Source: JBMOKT01 sp049323895 (GTDB lineage Bacteria; Bacillota; Peptococcia; Peptococcales; BICA1-8). From it: a stretch of DNA of 57,738 nt. Shown in pieces: positions 50,475 to 57,738 of this stretch. Both the position numbers and the translations under genes were made by a program. Every line of letters begins with the position of its first letter. Position 1 is the stretch's first letter. The notes under the pieces are model-generated. The model ran no database searches. It was not told where the DNA came from and saw nothing but the letters and a program-made list of their open reading frames with translations. The DNA lies in NCBI GenBank assembly GCA_049323895.1, contig JBMOKT010000030.1, positions 1 to 57,738 of the forward strand, read 5' to 3'.

Positions 50475-51281
50475 ATGAAAAAATTGTTTGTCATCTTGTC
50501 AATCTTGCTTGTTTCTGTGCTGCTTATTAGTGGCTGCTCCACTTCAGAAACTAAAAAGGAGGAGCGGAAATTAAAAGTAGGTGTTACAGCCGGTCCCCAC
50601 GAGGCTATTGTAGAAAAGGTAAAAGAGTTAGCAGCTAAAGAAGGTCTGATTATCGAAGTGGTACCATTTAATGATTATATTCAACCTAACATACAGCTTG
50701 CAGATGGTAATATTGACTTAAATAGTTTCCAGCATGAACCTTATCTTGATAAATTTAAGGCTGACCGCAATCTTAAGATTGTTAAAATTGCCAATACTGT
50801 AAACTTCCCCATGGGAATTTACTCCCAAAAGATTAAGAATGTTGCGGAACTAAAATCTGGCGATAAAGTGGGCCTGCCCAATGACCCCACCAATGGTGCC
50901 AGAGCATTACAGCTATTTGAAGCGGCTGGTTTAATAAAGATTAAAGAGGGTGTTGGTGTAAAAGCTACTGTAAAGGATATTACGGAAAATCCCAAAAACT
51001 TAGAGTTTGTTGAACTGGAAGCACCCATAATTTTAAGAACATTACCTGACTTAGCAGCTGCCGCTATTAATACAAACTTTATCGTACAAGCAGGAATGTC
51101 TCCTGTTAAAGACTCAATTTTTATCGAACCAAAAGATTCACCTTGGGTTAATATTATGGCCGTCCGTGAAGGTGAAGAAAACAATCCTCTGTTTAAGAAA
51201 TTTATAGAACTATACCAGTCCCAGGAAATCAAAGATTTTATCAATGCAGAGTTTCAAGATTCAGTTGTTGCAGCCTGGTAA
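50475..51281 (+). CDS. metQ: methionine ABC transporter substrate-binding lipoprotein
   Basis: A 268-aa NlpA/MetQ lipoprotein: signal and lipobox LISGC (Cys21), then KVGVTAGPHEAIVEKV (about residues 34-49), QLADGNIDLNSFQHEPYL (about 74-91) and DPTNGARALQLFEAAGLI. It captures methionine. It is preceded by a SAM-I riboswitch, terminator and repeat copy C. GGAGGAG before the ATG. Confidence 0.9.
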   Translation: MKKLFVILSILLVSVLLISGCSTSETKKEERKLKVGVTAGPHEAIVEKVKELAAKEGLIIEVVPFNDYIQPNIQLADGNIDLNSFQHEPYLDKFKADRNLKIVKIANTVNFPMGIYSQKIKNVAELKSGDKVGLPNDPTNGARALQLFEAAGLIKIKEGVGVKATVKDITENPKNLEFVELEAPIILRTLPDLAAAAINTNFIVQAGMSPVKDSIFIEPKDSPWVNIMAVREGEENNPLFKKFIELYQSQEIKDFINAEFQDSVVAAW

Positions 51282-51380
51282 TATGAGTGGGAGAGGTAAA
51301 TTAGGTTAAGGTAAGCTTATAGGCTAAACTGCATGACAGGCAAAGGTTAAAAATGGGTTCTACTTATGGGTTAAAATTTA

Positions 51381-51474
51381 GGGATGCATCTGCTCAGAGG
51401 AAATACTTCCATGATGCATCCCAGAATTTAGCTCCAAAGTGATACCATTGTCTATTGACTATTGACTATTAGCC
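51381..51474 (+). repeat. dispersed repeat family 2, copy 2, with hairpin
   Basis: GGGATGCATC (51381-51390) / GATGCATCCC (51413-51422) is a perfect 10-bp stem. From 51416 on the sequence matches 18736-18795 (minus) over about 60 bases. The repeat sits between metQ and metN. Confidence 0.75.
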
Positions 51475-51555
51475 GCTTTACTAGCCACTAGCCACTAACA
51501 ACTAGCCACTGGTTTTACCAATCACTAGTCACCAGTAACTAGTAACTAATTGCGA
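51475..51555 (+). repeat. CTAGCCACTA-type low-complexity repeat tract
   Basis: Iterated ACTAGCCACTAGCCACTAAC- and ACTAGTCACCAGTAACTAG-like units just before metN. Related tracts occur at about 121-150 and 6288-6310, with a short piece at 42293-42303. Confidence 0.65.
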
Positions 51556-51565
51556 GGTAAATAAC

Positions 51566-52597
51566 ATGATTGAAATTACAAACCTATACAAGACATACCA
51601 AAGCACAGAAGGAAATGTTGAAGCTCTAAGGGGTATTGACTTAAAGGTAGAAAAGGGGGAGATCTTTGGGGTTATAGGCTTTAGTGGTGCAGGGAAAAGT
51701 TCCTTAATCCGCTGTGTTAATATGCTGGAAAAACCTACCTCAGGAAGCATCAAGGTTAATGGAGTAGAAATGACCCAGCTTAACAGCCTAAAGCTTAGAG
51801 AGGCCCGTAAAAAAATCGGTATGATTTTTCAGCATTTTAATTTGCTGGAAAGCTGTACTGTATTTGAAAATGTTGCAGTAGCCTTGGAACTGTCAAATAC
51901 GCCAAAGGAAACAATTAATGAAAAGGTTAATAACCTTTTGAATATAGTGGGTTTAGAAAACAAAAAAAATAATTACCCCAGCCAGCTCTCCGGGGGGCAA
52001 AAACAAAGAGTCGCCATCGCCCGTGCCTTGGCTAATGATATAGATGTGTTATTATGCGACGAAGCTACTTCAGCCTTAGACCCCCATACAACCGACGCTA
52101 TTTTGGAATTATTATTAGATATTAATAAAAAGTTTAAGATTACCATACTTTTAATTACCCATGAAATGCATGTTATCAAAAAAATATGTGATAAAGTCGC
52201 GGTAATTGAAAACGGCGAGATTATTGAAGAAGATACAGTATTAAACACTTTTACAAATCCCAAGAATCCTACAACCAGAAATTTTATCAAAAGCATTATG
52301 GAAGAAGAACTTCCCCAAGGCTTTTTGCTTAAACTTAAAGAAAAGCATAAGAACAGCAGTTTTGTCAGATTGACCTTTGTTGGCTGCAGTGCTGCCCAAC
52401 CTGTATTGGCTAAGATTGCTAAAGAACTCCCCCTGTGGCCTAATATTCTATGCGGAAATATTATTCAAATAAAAAACCAGACCCTGGGAAGGTTAATTAT
52501 TGAGTTATCCGGGGAACCACAGGACATCGATGGGGCTATTAACATACTGAAGCAACAGAATGTCTTAACGGAGGTGTTAAACCATGCAGGAAATTAA
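51566..52597 (+). CDS. metN: methionine ABC transporter ATP-binding protein
   Basis: A 343-aa ATPase with Walker A GFSGAGKSSLIR (about residues 36-47), signature LSGGQKQRVAIARA (about 138-151), Walker B VLLCDEATSALDP (about 160-172) and a C-terminal NIL domain (about 268-340) that binds methionine for feedback. Typical MetN length. Its stop overlaps the metI start by about 14 bases. Confidence 0.9.
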   Translation: MIEITNLYKTYQSTEGNVEALRGIDLKVEKGEIFGVIGFSGAGKSSLIRCVNMLEKPTSGSIKVNGVEMTQLNSLKLREARKKIGMIFQHFNLLESCTVFENVAVALELSNTPKETINEKVNNLLNIVGLENKKNNYPSQLSGGQKQRVAIARALANDIDVLLCDEATSALDPHTTDAILELLLDINKKFKITILLITHEMHVIKKICDKVAVIENGEIIEEDTVLNTFTNPKNPTTRNFIKSIMEEELPQGFLLKLKEKHKNSSFVRLTFVGCSAAQPVLAKIAKELPLWPNILCGNIIQIKNQTLGRLIIELSGEPQDIDGAINILKQQNVLTEVLNHAGN

Positions 52598-53270
52598 TAC
52601 CTGGAGCCAGTTGCTCTTAAGGGCTGGAGAAATAGCACCCCCGTTATGGAAAGCTACCTATGAAACCATTCTGATGATTATCATAGCCCTCTCTATCGCA
52701 GCTGTTATCGGTATTCCTCTAGGAGTACTTTTGGTTATCACTAGACCCGGTCATATTTGGGAGAAACCCCTCTTTTATAAGATCGCCAACATAGTTATTA
52801 ATATGATTCGGGCCATACCATTTATTATTCTGCTTTTTGCCATTATGCCTTTTACCAGATTTGTTGTTGGTACAACCATTCAATTAAAAGGGGCCATAGT
52901 TCCACTGGTTGTTTTTACAGCACCATTTATCGCTAGAGTAACTGAATCGGCTCTCTTGGAAGTAAATAAGGGAATTATTGAAGCCTTTTTAGCTATGGGT
53001 GCCAGCCCGGGACAGATAATAAGGAAGGTCCTCTTGAAAGAGACCAGACCTACTTTGATACTAGGCATGACTATTTCAGCCATCAGCCTAATTGGCGCTT
53101 CAGCTATGGCAGGTGTTGTAGGCGGCGGCGGTCTGGGTGACTTGGCAATCCGTTATGGCTACCAGCGCTATGAGGGAGATGTTATGCTGGCTACCCTTGT
53201 GGTTCTTATTATTATGGTACAGGGAATTCAAACCCTTGGCAATTCAATAGCCAAGAAACCGAAGAAATAA
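52584..53270 (+). CDS. metI: methionine ABC transporter permease
   Basis: A 228-aa inner-membrane permease with about five hydrophobic segments and an EAA-type loop (IIEAFLAMGASPGQIIRKVLLKET, about residues 132-155). Characteristic GGGGLGDLAIRYGYQRY near the C-terminus (about 178-194). It overlaps metN in another frame. Last gene of metQNI. Confidence 0.89.
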   Translation: MQEINTWSQLLLRAGEIAPPLWKATYETILMIIIALSIAAVIGIPLGVLLVITRPGHIWEKPLFYKIANIVINMIRAIPFIILLFAIMPFTRFVVGTTIQLKGAIVPLVVFTAPFIARVTESALLEVNKGIIEAFLAMGASPGQIIRKVLLKETRPTLILGMTISAISLIGASAMAGVVGGGGLGDLAIRYGYQRYEGDVMLATLVVLIIMVQGIQTLGNSIAKKPKK

Positions 53271-53334
53271 ATATCATTAACACTTCTCCCCACTTCTCAT
53301 ATAATATTTCAGCACTACTAAAGAGGTGAGAGTG

Positions 53335-53910
53335 ATGTTTAGATTAACCCGTAACAACCATATTGAAATTGACCTTGTGCGCCGGCAACTGAATTTTTAC
53401 CAGGGCGGCAGCCTAAGCCGCACCTATCCTATCGCTATAGGTAAACCCTCCACCCCCAGCCCGGTGGGTGAATGGTCTGTGATAAACAAAAAAATATTAA
53501 ACTATGAAAGTGTTTTTGGTACCCGCTGGATGGGGTTAAGTAACCCCGGTTATGGTGTACATGGTACAAATAATCCCAGTTCCATCGGCAACGCTGTTTC
53601 CAATGGCTGCATTCGTCTTCACAATCATCATGTAGAAGAATTATTTCCAAGGGTAAATATAGGCACCAGGGTCGTAATCCATAACGGAACACGCCCTAAT
53701 CCCGGAAATGCGCAGCCACAAGAGAACTATAGTCCGCCCAATAACAATAATAATAATTATGCTAACAAGAAGACCTATCAAATAAAATCCGGGGATACCT
53801 TCTGGTCCATTTCACAGAAGCTAAATATACCCCTGCATGAATTGACCAAAGCTAATCCCAATGTAAACCCAAATAACTTATTTGTCGGCCAGGTTATAAA
53901 TCTGCCTTAG
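53335..53910 (+). CDS. L,D-transpeptidase (YkuD) with LysM domain
   Basis: A 191-aa protein: YkuD domain at residues about 5-118 with the active-site HGTNNPSSIG...SNGCIRLHNHHVEEL (Cys about 101), then an Asn-rich linker and a LysM domain (about 143-190, YQIKSGDTFWSISQKLNIPLHELTKANP). It crosslinks or modifies peptidoglycan. It has no signal peptide, and is probably a spore/cortex type. The ATG at 53335 has GAGG 8 bases upstream and is preferred to the GTG at 53326. Confidence 0.85.
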   Translation: MFRLTRNNHIEIDLVRRQLNFYQGGSLSRTYPIAIGKPSTPSPVGEWSVINKKILNYESVFGTRWMGLSNPGYGVHGTNNPSSIGNAVSNGCIRLHNHHVEELFPRVNIGTRVVIHNGTRPNPGNAQPQENYSPPNNNNNNYANKKTYQIKSGDTFWSISQKLNIPLHELTKANPNVNPNNLFVGQVINLP

Positions 53911-53938
53911 TTGAAACTTAATAAAATGAACAATTAGA

Positions 53939-53978
53939 AAAGGTATACCATTAAATAACAACGCATACCTTTGTTTTA
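53939..53978 (+). terminator. terminator of L,D-transpeptidase gene
   Basis: AAAGGTAT / ATACCTTT arms at 53939-53946 and 53965-53972, followed by GTTTTATT. Confidence 0.65.
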
Positions 53979-54121
53979 TTGTAAATTTATGATAATTACT
54001 CCTGCTTCACATAATGTAAACTGTTCAATTCAAAATAGTTTCTAAAGCCCCGTTCCCTTTGAAACCGACTTGCCTAATTTTTACAAGTAGAATAATATGA
54101 ACATTGTTTAAGTAAATGAAA

Positions 54122-54162
54122 CAAAGCCCTTCTCTTTAGTGTGGAGAAGGGCTTTGTTTTTA
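54122..54162. terminator. strong bidirectional terminator
   Basis: A 13-bp perfect stem CAAAGCCCTTCTC / GAGAAGGGCTTTG followed by TTTTT. Ends the DUF3231 gene transcript (minus), or plus-strand readthrough. Confidence 0.85.
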
Positions 54163-54192
54163 CGGATACATTTACCATTACTACAGAGCTTT

Positions 54193-54708
54193 TTAATGCT
54201 TAAAAATGGGAGGGGCTTCAAGCCAACCCTTTGATTTGCCATACATGCACATTTTATCAAAGAAAAATAACTCAGAATTAAGAAATTCAATAAACACATT
54301 TCTCAAACTGTCATTCAAAACTAAGGATCTGCATATACGTGCCAAATAATCAATATAGTTTTGACAACCTTCGAAAATTTGCCGAAACATAAACTCATCA
54401 TTGATTTCGATTTCACTTTGAAGTAAGTGTTTATAGCTAACAGATTGTTTTTGGGGAAGAGGTATTCTATACTTTTCCATTTCCTTTTCAATTTTTTCGG
54501 TTTGCTTTTTTAGAACTGCATAAATACCCACATTTATCATAGCAATAAACTCTTTATCTTTGGCTAAATTCAGATAGATATTTGTTTCCTCCAAGCATTT
54601 ATATCTACCAACAAGAAAGTCCCATAAGTATGAGGCTTCCTGAATACTAAGAGTTGGCTGTTTAGCTGTTTCTGCTTTGCCAATATGAAAATCCCCTATC
54701 TGAACCAT
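54193..54708 (-). CDS. DUF3231 family protein
   Basis: A 171-aa helical protein of the DUF3231 family, with the typical opening (LSIQEASYLWDFLVGRYKCLEETNIYLN, about residues 20-47), ferritin-like helix pattern and the family C-terminus (KGWLEAPPIFKH). The family is widespread in spore formers and function is unknown. Single-domain length, whereas some members have two copies. Confidence 0.82.
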   Translation of the reverse strand: MVQIGDFHIGKAETAKQPTLSIQEASYLWDFLVGRYKCLEETNIYLNLAKDKEFIAMINVGIYAVLKKQTEKIEKEMEKYRIPLPQKQSVSYKHLLQSEIEINDEFMFRQIFEGCQNYIDYLARICRSLVLNDSLRNVFIEFLNSELFFFDKMCMYGKSKGWLEAPPIFKH

Positions 54709-54841
54709 ATAATCACCTATTTTAAAAAGTATTTTATATCAATATTTTTAAAATAAGTGATATATTTTATTCTACTAGTAACGGTCAATGATTAGTAATT
54801 ACAAAGATATTAAATATAAATTGTCAATAAATTCAAGAAAT

Positions 54842-55507
54842 CTATTTTTTCCTTGATGTTACTATATAAATTTTTCTAGGGAGTTCGCCCTCTTCAAACT
54901 CATTAATGTTTGTTATTTCAAATCCATTGCTAATCTGTTCAATTTTTTCTTTGCTAAGAAAATGAACGATAAATCCGTAATTTTCGTATAAATCCTCCCC
55001 AAGATGAATACCGTTTCCATAATGAGCGTCGAAATTATTTCTGGTGGTAAAAATATTATAGCCATCCCGTTTCAACACTTGACATATCTGTTTTGAAATG
55101 AATTTAAGCTCGTTAGTGGTGAATGCCATACAGTAAAGCATATGGGAAAAACAACCTTCAAATGTTTGCGGTAGAAATGGAAAAGGCTTTCGAACATCAT
55201 GGATTTTTACAGTAATATTATCCGATAATCCCAAAGCGACAGCTTTATCGTGGATGGATTTTACACCGCTATCCGTATAGTCTAAAGCATATACTTTCAT
55301 ACCATTTTTGGCAAAGAAGACAGTATCTCTACCTTGCCCAGCACCTAATTCTAGGATATTGGTAATCCCCTTATCTTTAAAAAAATTTAAAGCCTGCTCT
55401 GCTGCATAACTGGGACTATCGCCAAGCATGTTTTCCCATGCAGCAAAAGTATTTTCCCAATGAATTTGTTGTTGGTTTAAAGCAGAATAGTTAGTTTTAA
55501 TTTCCAA
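54842..55507 (-). CDS. class I SAM-dependent methyltransferase
   Basis: A 221-aa methyltransferase: motif I ILELGAGQGRDTVFFAKNG (about residues 51-69), motif II-like VYALDYTDSG (about 72-81) and DVRKPFPFLPQTFEGCFSHMLYCM (about 105-128). Substrate unknown. Start codon TTG at 55507 with GAGGTG about 11 bases upstream. Monocistronic. Confidence 0.82.
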   Translation of the reverse strand: MEIKTNYSALNQQQIHWENTFAAWENMLGDSPSYAAEQALNFFKDKGITNILELGAGQGRDTVFFAKNGMKVYALDYTDSGVKSIHDKAVALGLSDNITVKIHDVRKPFPFLPQTFEGCFSHMLYCMAFTTNELKFISKQICQVLKRDGYNIFTTRNNFDAHYGNGIHLGEDLYENYGFIVHFLSKEKIEQISNGFEITNINEFEEGELPRKIYIVTSRKK

Positions 55508-55919
55508 TTATGTAAACACCTCACTCCAAAAAATCTCATATTTACTAAAAACAATATACCATAAATTACCTTTAGTATAAATTTTTTTCAGTTTCAAATA
55601 TTACTATATATAATATTAGCTCACTAGTCTGGGTGTTGTTTGATTGCTACATTTATTGCGAGGTATGTCCAAAATCAAGGAGCTAAATAGTATCCTACCG
55701 TATGATACTGCCTTTAAAACTTAGCTCTATGAATTTTGGTATTAAGTTATAGTCCTTGGGGATGATTGAACTGGAATGAAAAGGGTTGAAAACTATGAAT
55801 TTTCTACTATTAATTATTGGTTACTGTTATTGATAAAAAGAGCCAATTTATTTGTAGATGGATCCTCAAAATTGCTAGTCTTCTTAAGGTTCCTCCCCTT
55901 GGATAACTGAATATGAATA
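55508..55919. other. intergenic region with a long imperfect palindrome
   Basis: About 410 bases. A nested inverted repeat (55680-55727): outer GAGCTAA/TTAGCTC, inner AGTATC/GATACT. No convincing ORF or RNA family was seen. Confidence 0.45.
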
Positions 55920-56357
55920 CTATACAAGTTTAACTCTAGACGTGGTAATTTTCCCATTTACTCTACTAAGATTCTTAATCTTAAGAGTAGGGTTATTGAC
56001 ACCATTGTTAACCATAATATCTTCTAACACTTTGAGTTCATTACGCTTTATTACCACTTCAATTTTATACCTTCTATCTCCATTGCACCCTCTAGCCAGA
56101 TAATTATTTACCGTATAGCCCTCTTTTCTAAGTTGCTCTGCTATCGCTATCATTTTATCTTTATTAGATAAAAATACATCAACCTCTAAAATACCTAGAG
56201 CAATTTTTTCCTCAATTTTATTACCAATAAAAACTCCTAATGTTTTCCCTAGTGCATAGGCAATGATAAAGTGAGTTCCTTCTGAACTTGTCACTTTAGA
56301 AACAACGGCTGCAAAAATTATTGCATCTACAAATACTAGAATATAAACAGGATTCAT
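55920..56357 (-). CDS. UPF0316/DUF5698-DUF2179-like membrane protein
   Basis: A 145-aa protein from the first ATG, with a TM segment (about residues 3-22) then GNKIEEKIALGILEVDV and the C-terminal DUF2179-like domain (GYTVNNYLARGCNGDRRYKIEVVIKRNE). Family members are longer at the N-terminus with three TM helices. The reading frame stays open upstream to 56462 and codes for a further membrane helix (LTLVGLFLITAFTNILATLK). No ATG/GTG/TTG starts that extension; an in-frame TGA is immediately before it and GGAG lies there (56467-56470). So the annotated start is probably too short, see the finding. Confidence 0.68.
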   Translation of the reverse strand: MNPVYILVFVDAIIFAAVVSKVTSSEGTHFIIAYALGKTLGVFIGNKIEEKIALGILEVDVFLSNKDKMIAIAEQLRKEGYTVNNYLARGCNGDRRYKIEVVIKRNELKVLEDIMVNNGVNNPTLKIKNLSRVNGKITTSRVKLV

Positions 56358-56462
56358 TATCTTCTTAGAAATTAAGATTGTTTTTAATGTAGCTAAAATA
56401 TTAGTAAATGCCGTTATTAAAAATAGACCAACCAGAGTTAATATTACACTTTCTATTTTAAT
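56358..56462 (-). pseudogene. unstarted N-terminal extension of DUF5698-like gene
   Basis: Thirty-five in-frame codons that encode the first family TM helix. The best-placed start after AAGGAG would be ATT (56462) or ATA (56456), while ATG at 56466 is in another frame and stops at once (ATG AAT TAA). Either a rare start codon or a small frameshift near the start. Marked here so that the extension is not lost. Confidence 0.4.
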
Positions 56463-56871
56463 TCATCTCCTTATAATTTATTATTAGTATACTTTCTCGT
56501 AAAGCTATAAATTGGGATATTATTTCTTTTCAGAAAATAAAAAGCTAACATGAAAACATGTTAGCAAATAATCACTTATTTAAAACCAGAATATTTATTT
56601 AAAGTAAAATATGTACTCAAAATAAGAATTTAGCACAAGAACATTACATTTAATTATAAATAATGGCAACAAACAATTAACATTTAATATTCCTAGAAAA
56701 AAGCAATCAGTTTTCAAGGATTACTTAATAGCTTGCTAAGCTTTTATCCAGAATGCAACAACTAACTTAAAAAGTATAACAGTAATATAAAACAAATGCA
56801 AGTATTGATGATTTTGGCGATTGTTTATAAAACAATGCACTTTTATTAAATATCATATAGCAATCTTTGTA
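56463..56871. other. intergenic region, AT-rich
   Basis: Holds a hairpin GCTAACATG/CATGTTAGC (56544-56552 with 56557-56565) and long AT-rich stretches before the CarD promoter. No ORF seen. Confidence 0.4.
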
Positions 56872-56901
56872 TTGACACTCTTTATATACTTGTGATAATA
56901 T
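56872..56901 (+). promoter_or_regulatory. promoter of CarD-like gene
   Basis: Perfect -35 TTGACA (56872-56877) and -10 ATAATA or TAATAT (56895-56901), spacing 17-18. Very strong consensus. About 55-60 bases before the start codon. Confidence 0.7.
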
Positions 56902-56956
56902 AATAAATTTGTATATTTTCTATAAATATGCTATACTTAGAAAAGTCTATTAGGAG

Positions 56957-57433
56957 GTGGAAACAATATTTCAAATTGGTGATAAGATTGTTTATCCAAT
57001 GCATGGGGCCGGTATCATCGAAGCAATTGAAGAAAAAGAAATCTTAGGAGACAAACAGCTTTATTACGTAATGTTTATTAAAAACATGCAGGTAATGTTT
57101 CCATTAAATTGTAAAAATGGAGTCAGGGAGATTGTAAATTCAGATGTATTAGAAGACGCTCTAACCATATTTGATAACGAAGCATCTTTAGTAATTGATA
57201 ATCCAAGCCAAAGGCAACGAAATAATATGAATAAACTAAAAAGTGGTAATATTTATGAAGGTGTACAAGTTATCCGTGACTTAGTACAAATGGGTAAAAA
57301 GAAGAATCTTGCCATGGGGGATAAAACTATGTTAGACAATGCTCTGCAAATTTTAACCAGTGAACTTATATTAGTAAAAGGAATAGACCAAGAAGAAGCC
57401 AATCAATTACTTGACCAAGTAATTAATAAATAA
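56957..57433 (+). CDS. CarD/CdnL-like transcription regulator
   Basis: A 158-aa CarD/CdnL-type RNA-polymerase-binding protein: FQIGDKIVYPMHGAGIIEAIEEKEILG (about residues 5-31), with the RNAP-interaction domain about 5-60 and a helical C-terminal domain. In homologs the first residues are MFQIGDKIVYP, so the start is probably the ATA codon at 56966 (GGAGG is 8 bases away). The GTG at 56957 overlaps the ribosome binding site (GGAGGTG). It has a near-consensus promoter. Confidence 0.85.
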   Translation: METIFQIGDKIVYPMHGAGIIEAIEEKEILGDKQLYYVMFIKNMQVMFPLNCKNGVREIVNSDVLEDALTIFDNEASLVIDNPSQRQRNNMNKLKSGNIYEGVQVIRDLVQMGKKKNLAMGDKTMLDNALQILTSELILVKGIDQEEANQLLDQVINK

Positions 57434-57478
57434 CAAATCCCCATAGAAAGAATCTGGGAACTACCAAAATTACTCTTA

Positions 57479-57563
57479 TTAGCAAAATACGGCTTGCGCT
57501 GAGCCTTTGGCGAGTGCGGAAGCCGATGTTGCACTTATACTTATTACCTTGTAAAAGTTATAC
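57479..57563 (+). repeat. dispersed structured repeat family 1, copy D
   Basis: Begins TTAGCAAAATACGGCTTGCG, contains AGCCTTTGGCGAGTGCGG and AAGCCGATG, and ends with the shared 30-base block at 57534-57563. Outer stem CGGCTT/AAGCCG intact. Directly after the CarD-like gene. Confidence 0.8.
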
Positions 57564-57612
57564 CCTCTTTTTTGGCAGACAAAGGAAACGTCCCCTTGTC
57601 TCCCCGTCTCCG

Positions 57613-57738
57613 TCATACCCCTTTTCCAAAGCTGCAGTGCGGGAAAGTACATGGTTTACACTCTAAACAGAGTCCTCCATGACCTAATTCTATAAAATCG
57701 GCTTTATTGATTTTCTCCCCCGTTAAAACCCGGGGCAA
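57613..57738 (-). CDS. C-terminal end of a Cys-rich protein (possible molybdopterin-binding-like)
   Basis: An open frame from the window edge to TGA at 57615-57613, 41 residues seen. It ends with IELGHGGLCLEC, then KPCTFPHCSFGKGV, a five-cysteine tail. I recall GHGGLCLxC..CxFPxC.FGK tails on some MoaB/Mog-domain molybdopterin-binding proteins of clostridia; that is a weak recall. The rest of the gene lies past 57738. Confidence 0.5.
   Translation of the reverse strand: MPRVLTGEKINKADFIELGHGGLCLECKPCTFPHCSFGKGV

Noticed and set aside
22345..57563. Repeat family 1 as a c-di-GMP or other known riboswitch
   Set aside because: Its conserved parts do not match the c-di-GMP-I, cobalamin, fluoride or glycine consensus that I know, and two copies are antisense or distal to a gene start.

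Overview
The window looks like a chromosome segment of an anaerobic, low-GC, Gram-positive, probably spore-forming bacterium of the Peptococcaceae/Desulfotomaculum type. This is inferred from AT-rich DNA with strong AGGAGG ribosome binding sites, many intrinsic terminators, SAM-I and TPP riboswitches, a SigB/SigF-type sigma factor with an RsbW-like kinase, a DUF3231 protein, a CarD-like regulator, copper-amine-oxidase-N 'stalk' domains on envelope proteins, and a complete DsrMKJOP-type membrane complex. No dsrAB, rRNA, tRNA, phage or CRISPR was seen. Most genes lie on the minus strand.

Layout. 1-6.3 kb: IS-like repeats at the left edge, UPF0145, a membrane protein, an asparaginase-II protein, DUF6155, and a two-gene unit of a 600-aa HD phosphohydrolase plus a 76-aa partner. 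6.3-13.9 kb (minus): resB-ccsB-RsbRD_N-dsrK-dsrJ-dsrO-dsrP-dsrM, one apparent operon that joins c-type cytochrome maturation to the electron-transfer complex that uses it. 14-19.8 kb: amidase, a 48-aa zinc ribbon, sigma/anti-sigma pair, cobI-cobJ-cbiX, PspC and a CAP-domain protein. 19.8-22.6 kb: TPP riboswitch and thiZ-thiX-thiY (pyrimidine-precursor uptake). 22.6-27.4 kb: small genes, including a 42-aa ORF between two Fur-like boxes, a two-component system and a GIY-YIG protein. 27.5-42.2 kb: sugar-acid locus bounded by two IclR regulators, with TRAP (dctPQM) and TTT (tctCBA) transporters, KduD, an L-galactonate/L-gulonate-type Zn dehydrogenase, an IlvD/Edd dehydratase, KdgK, KDPG aldolase and a broken kduI remnant. 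42.4-46.3 kb: ABC ATPase, surface CARDB-like protein and FtsX permease. 46.4-48.9 kb: divergent MoxR and CoxE-type VWA genes. 49-53.3 kb: coiled-coil repeat protein, then SAM-I riboswitch and metQ-metN-metI. 53.3-57.7 kb: L,D-transpeptidase, DUF3231, methyltransferase, DUF5698-like protein, CarD-like regulator and the end of a cysteine-rich protein.

How the genes fit together. The sugar-acid genes form a 2-keto-3-deoxygluconate (KDG) route: uptake, oxidation or dehydration to KDG, KdgK to KDPG, and aldol cleavage to pyruvate and glyceraldehyde-3-phosphate. The tctC and dctP promoters share a TGAAA-N5-TTTYA-like dyad, suggesting joint IclR/KdgR-type control. The kduI remnant indicates the locus once handled unsaturated uronates. 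The Dsr complex points to sulfite/sulfur-compound or related respiration, but its terminal reductase is not in view.

The least expected signals are a four-copy, structured interspersed repeat, two copies of which sit between a riboswitch terminator and the first gene; a DsrJ with Ser where I recall a conserved heme-ligand Cys; the kduI pseudogene; and several genes whose best-spaced start codon is ATA, ATT or TTG.
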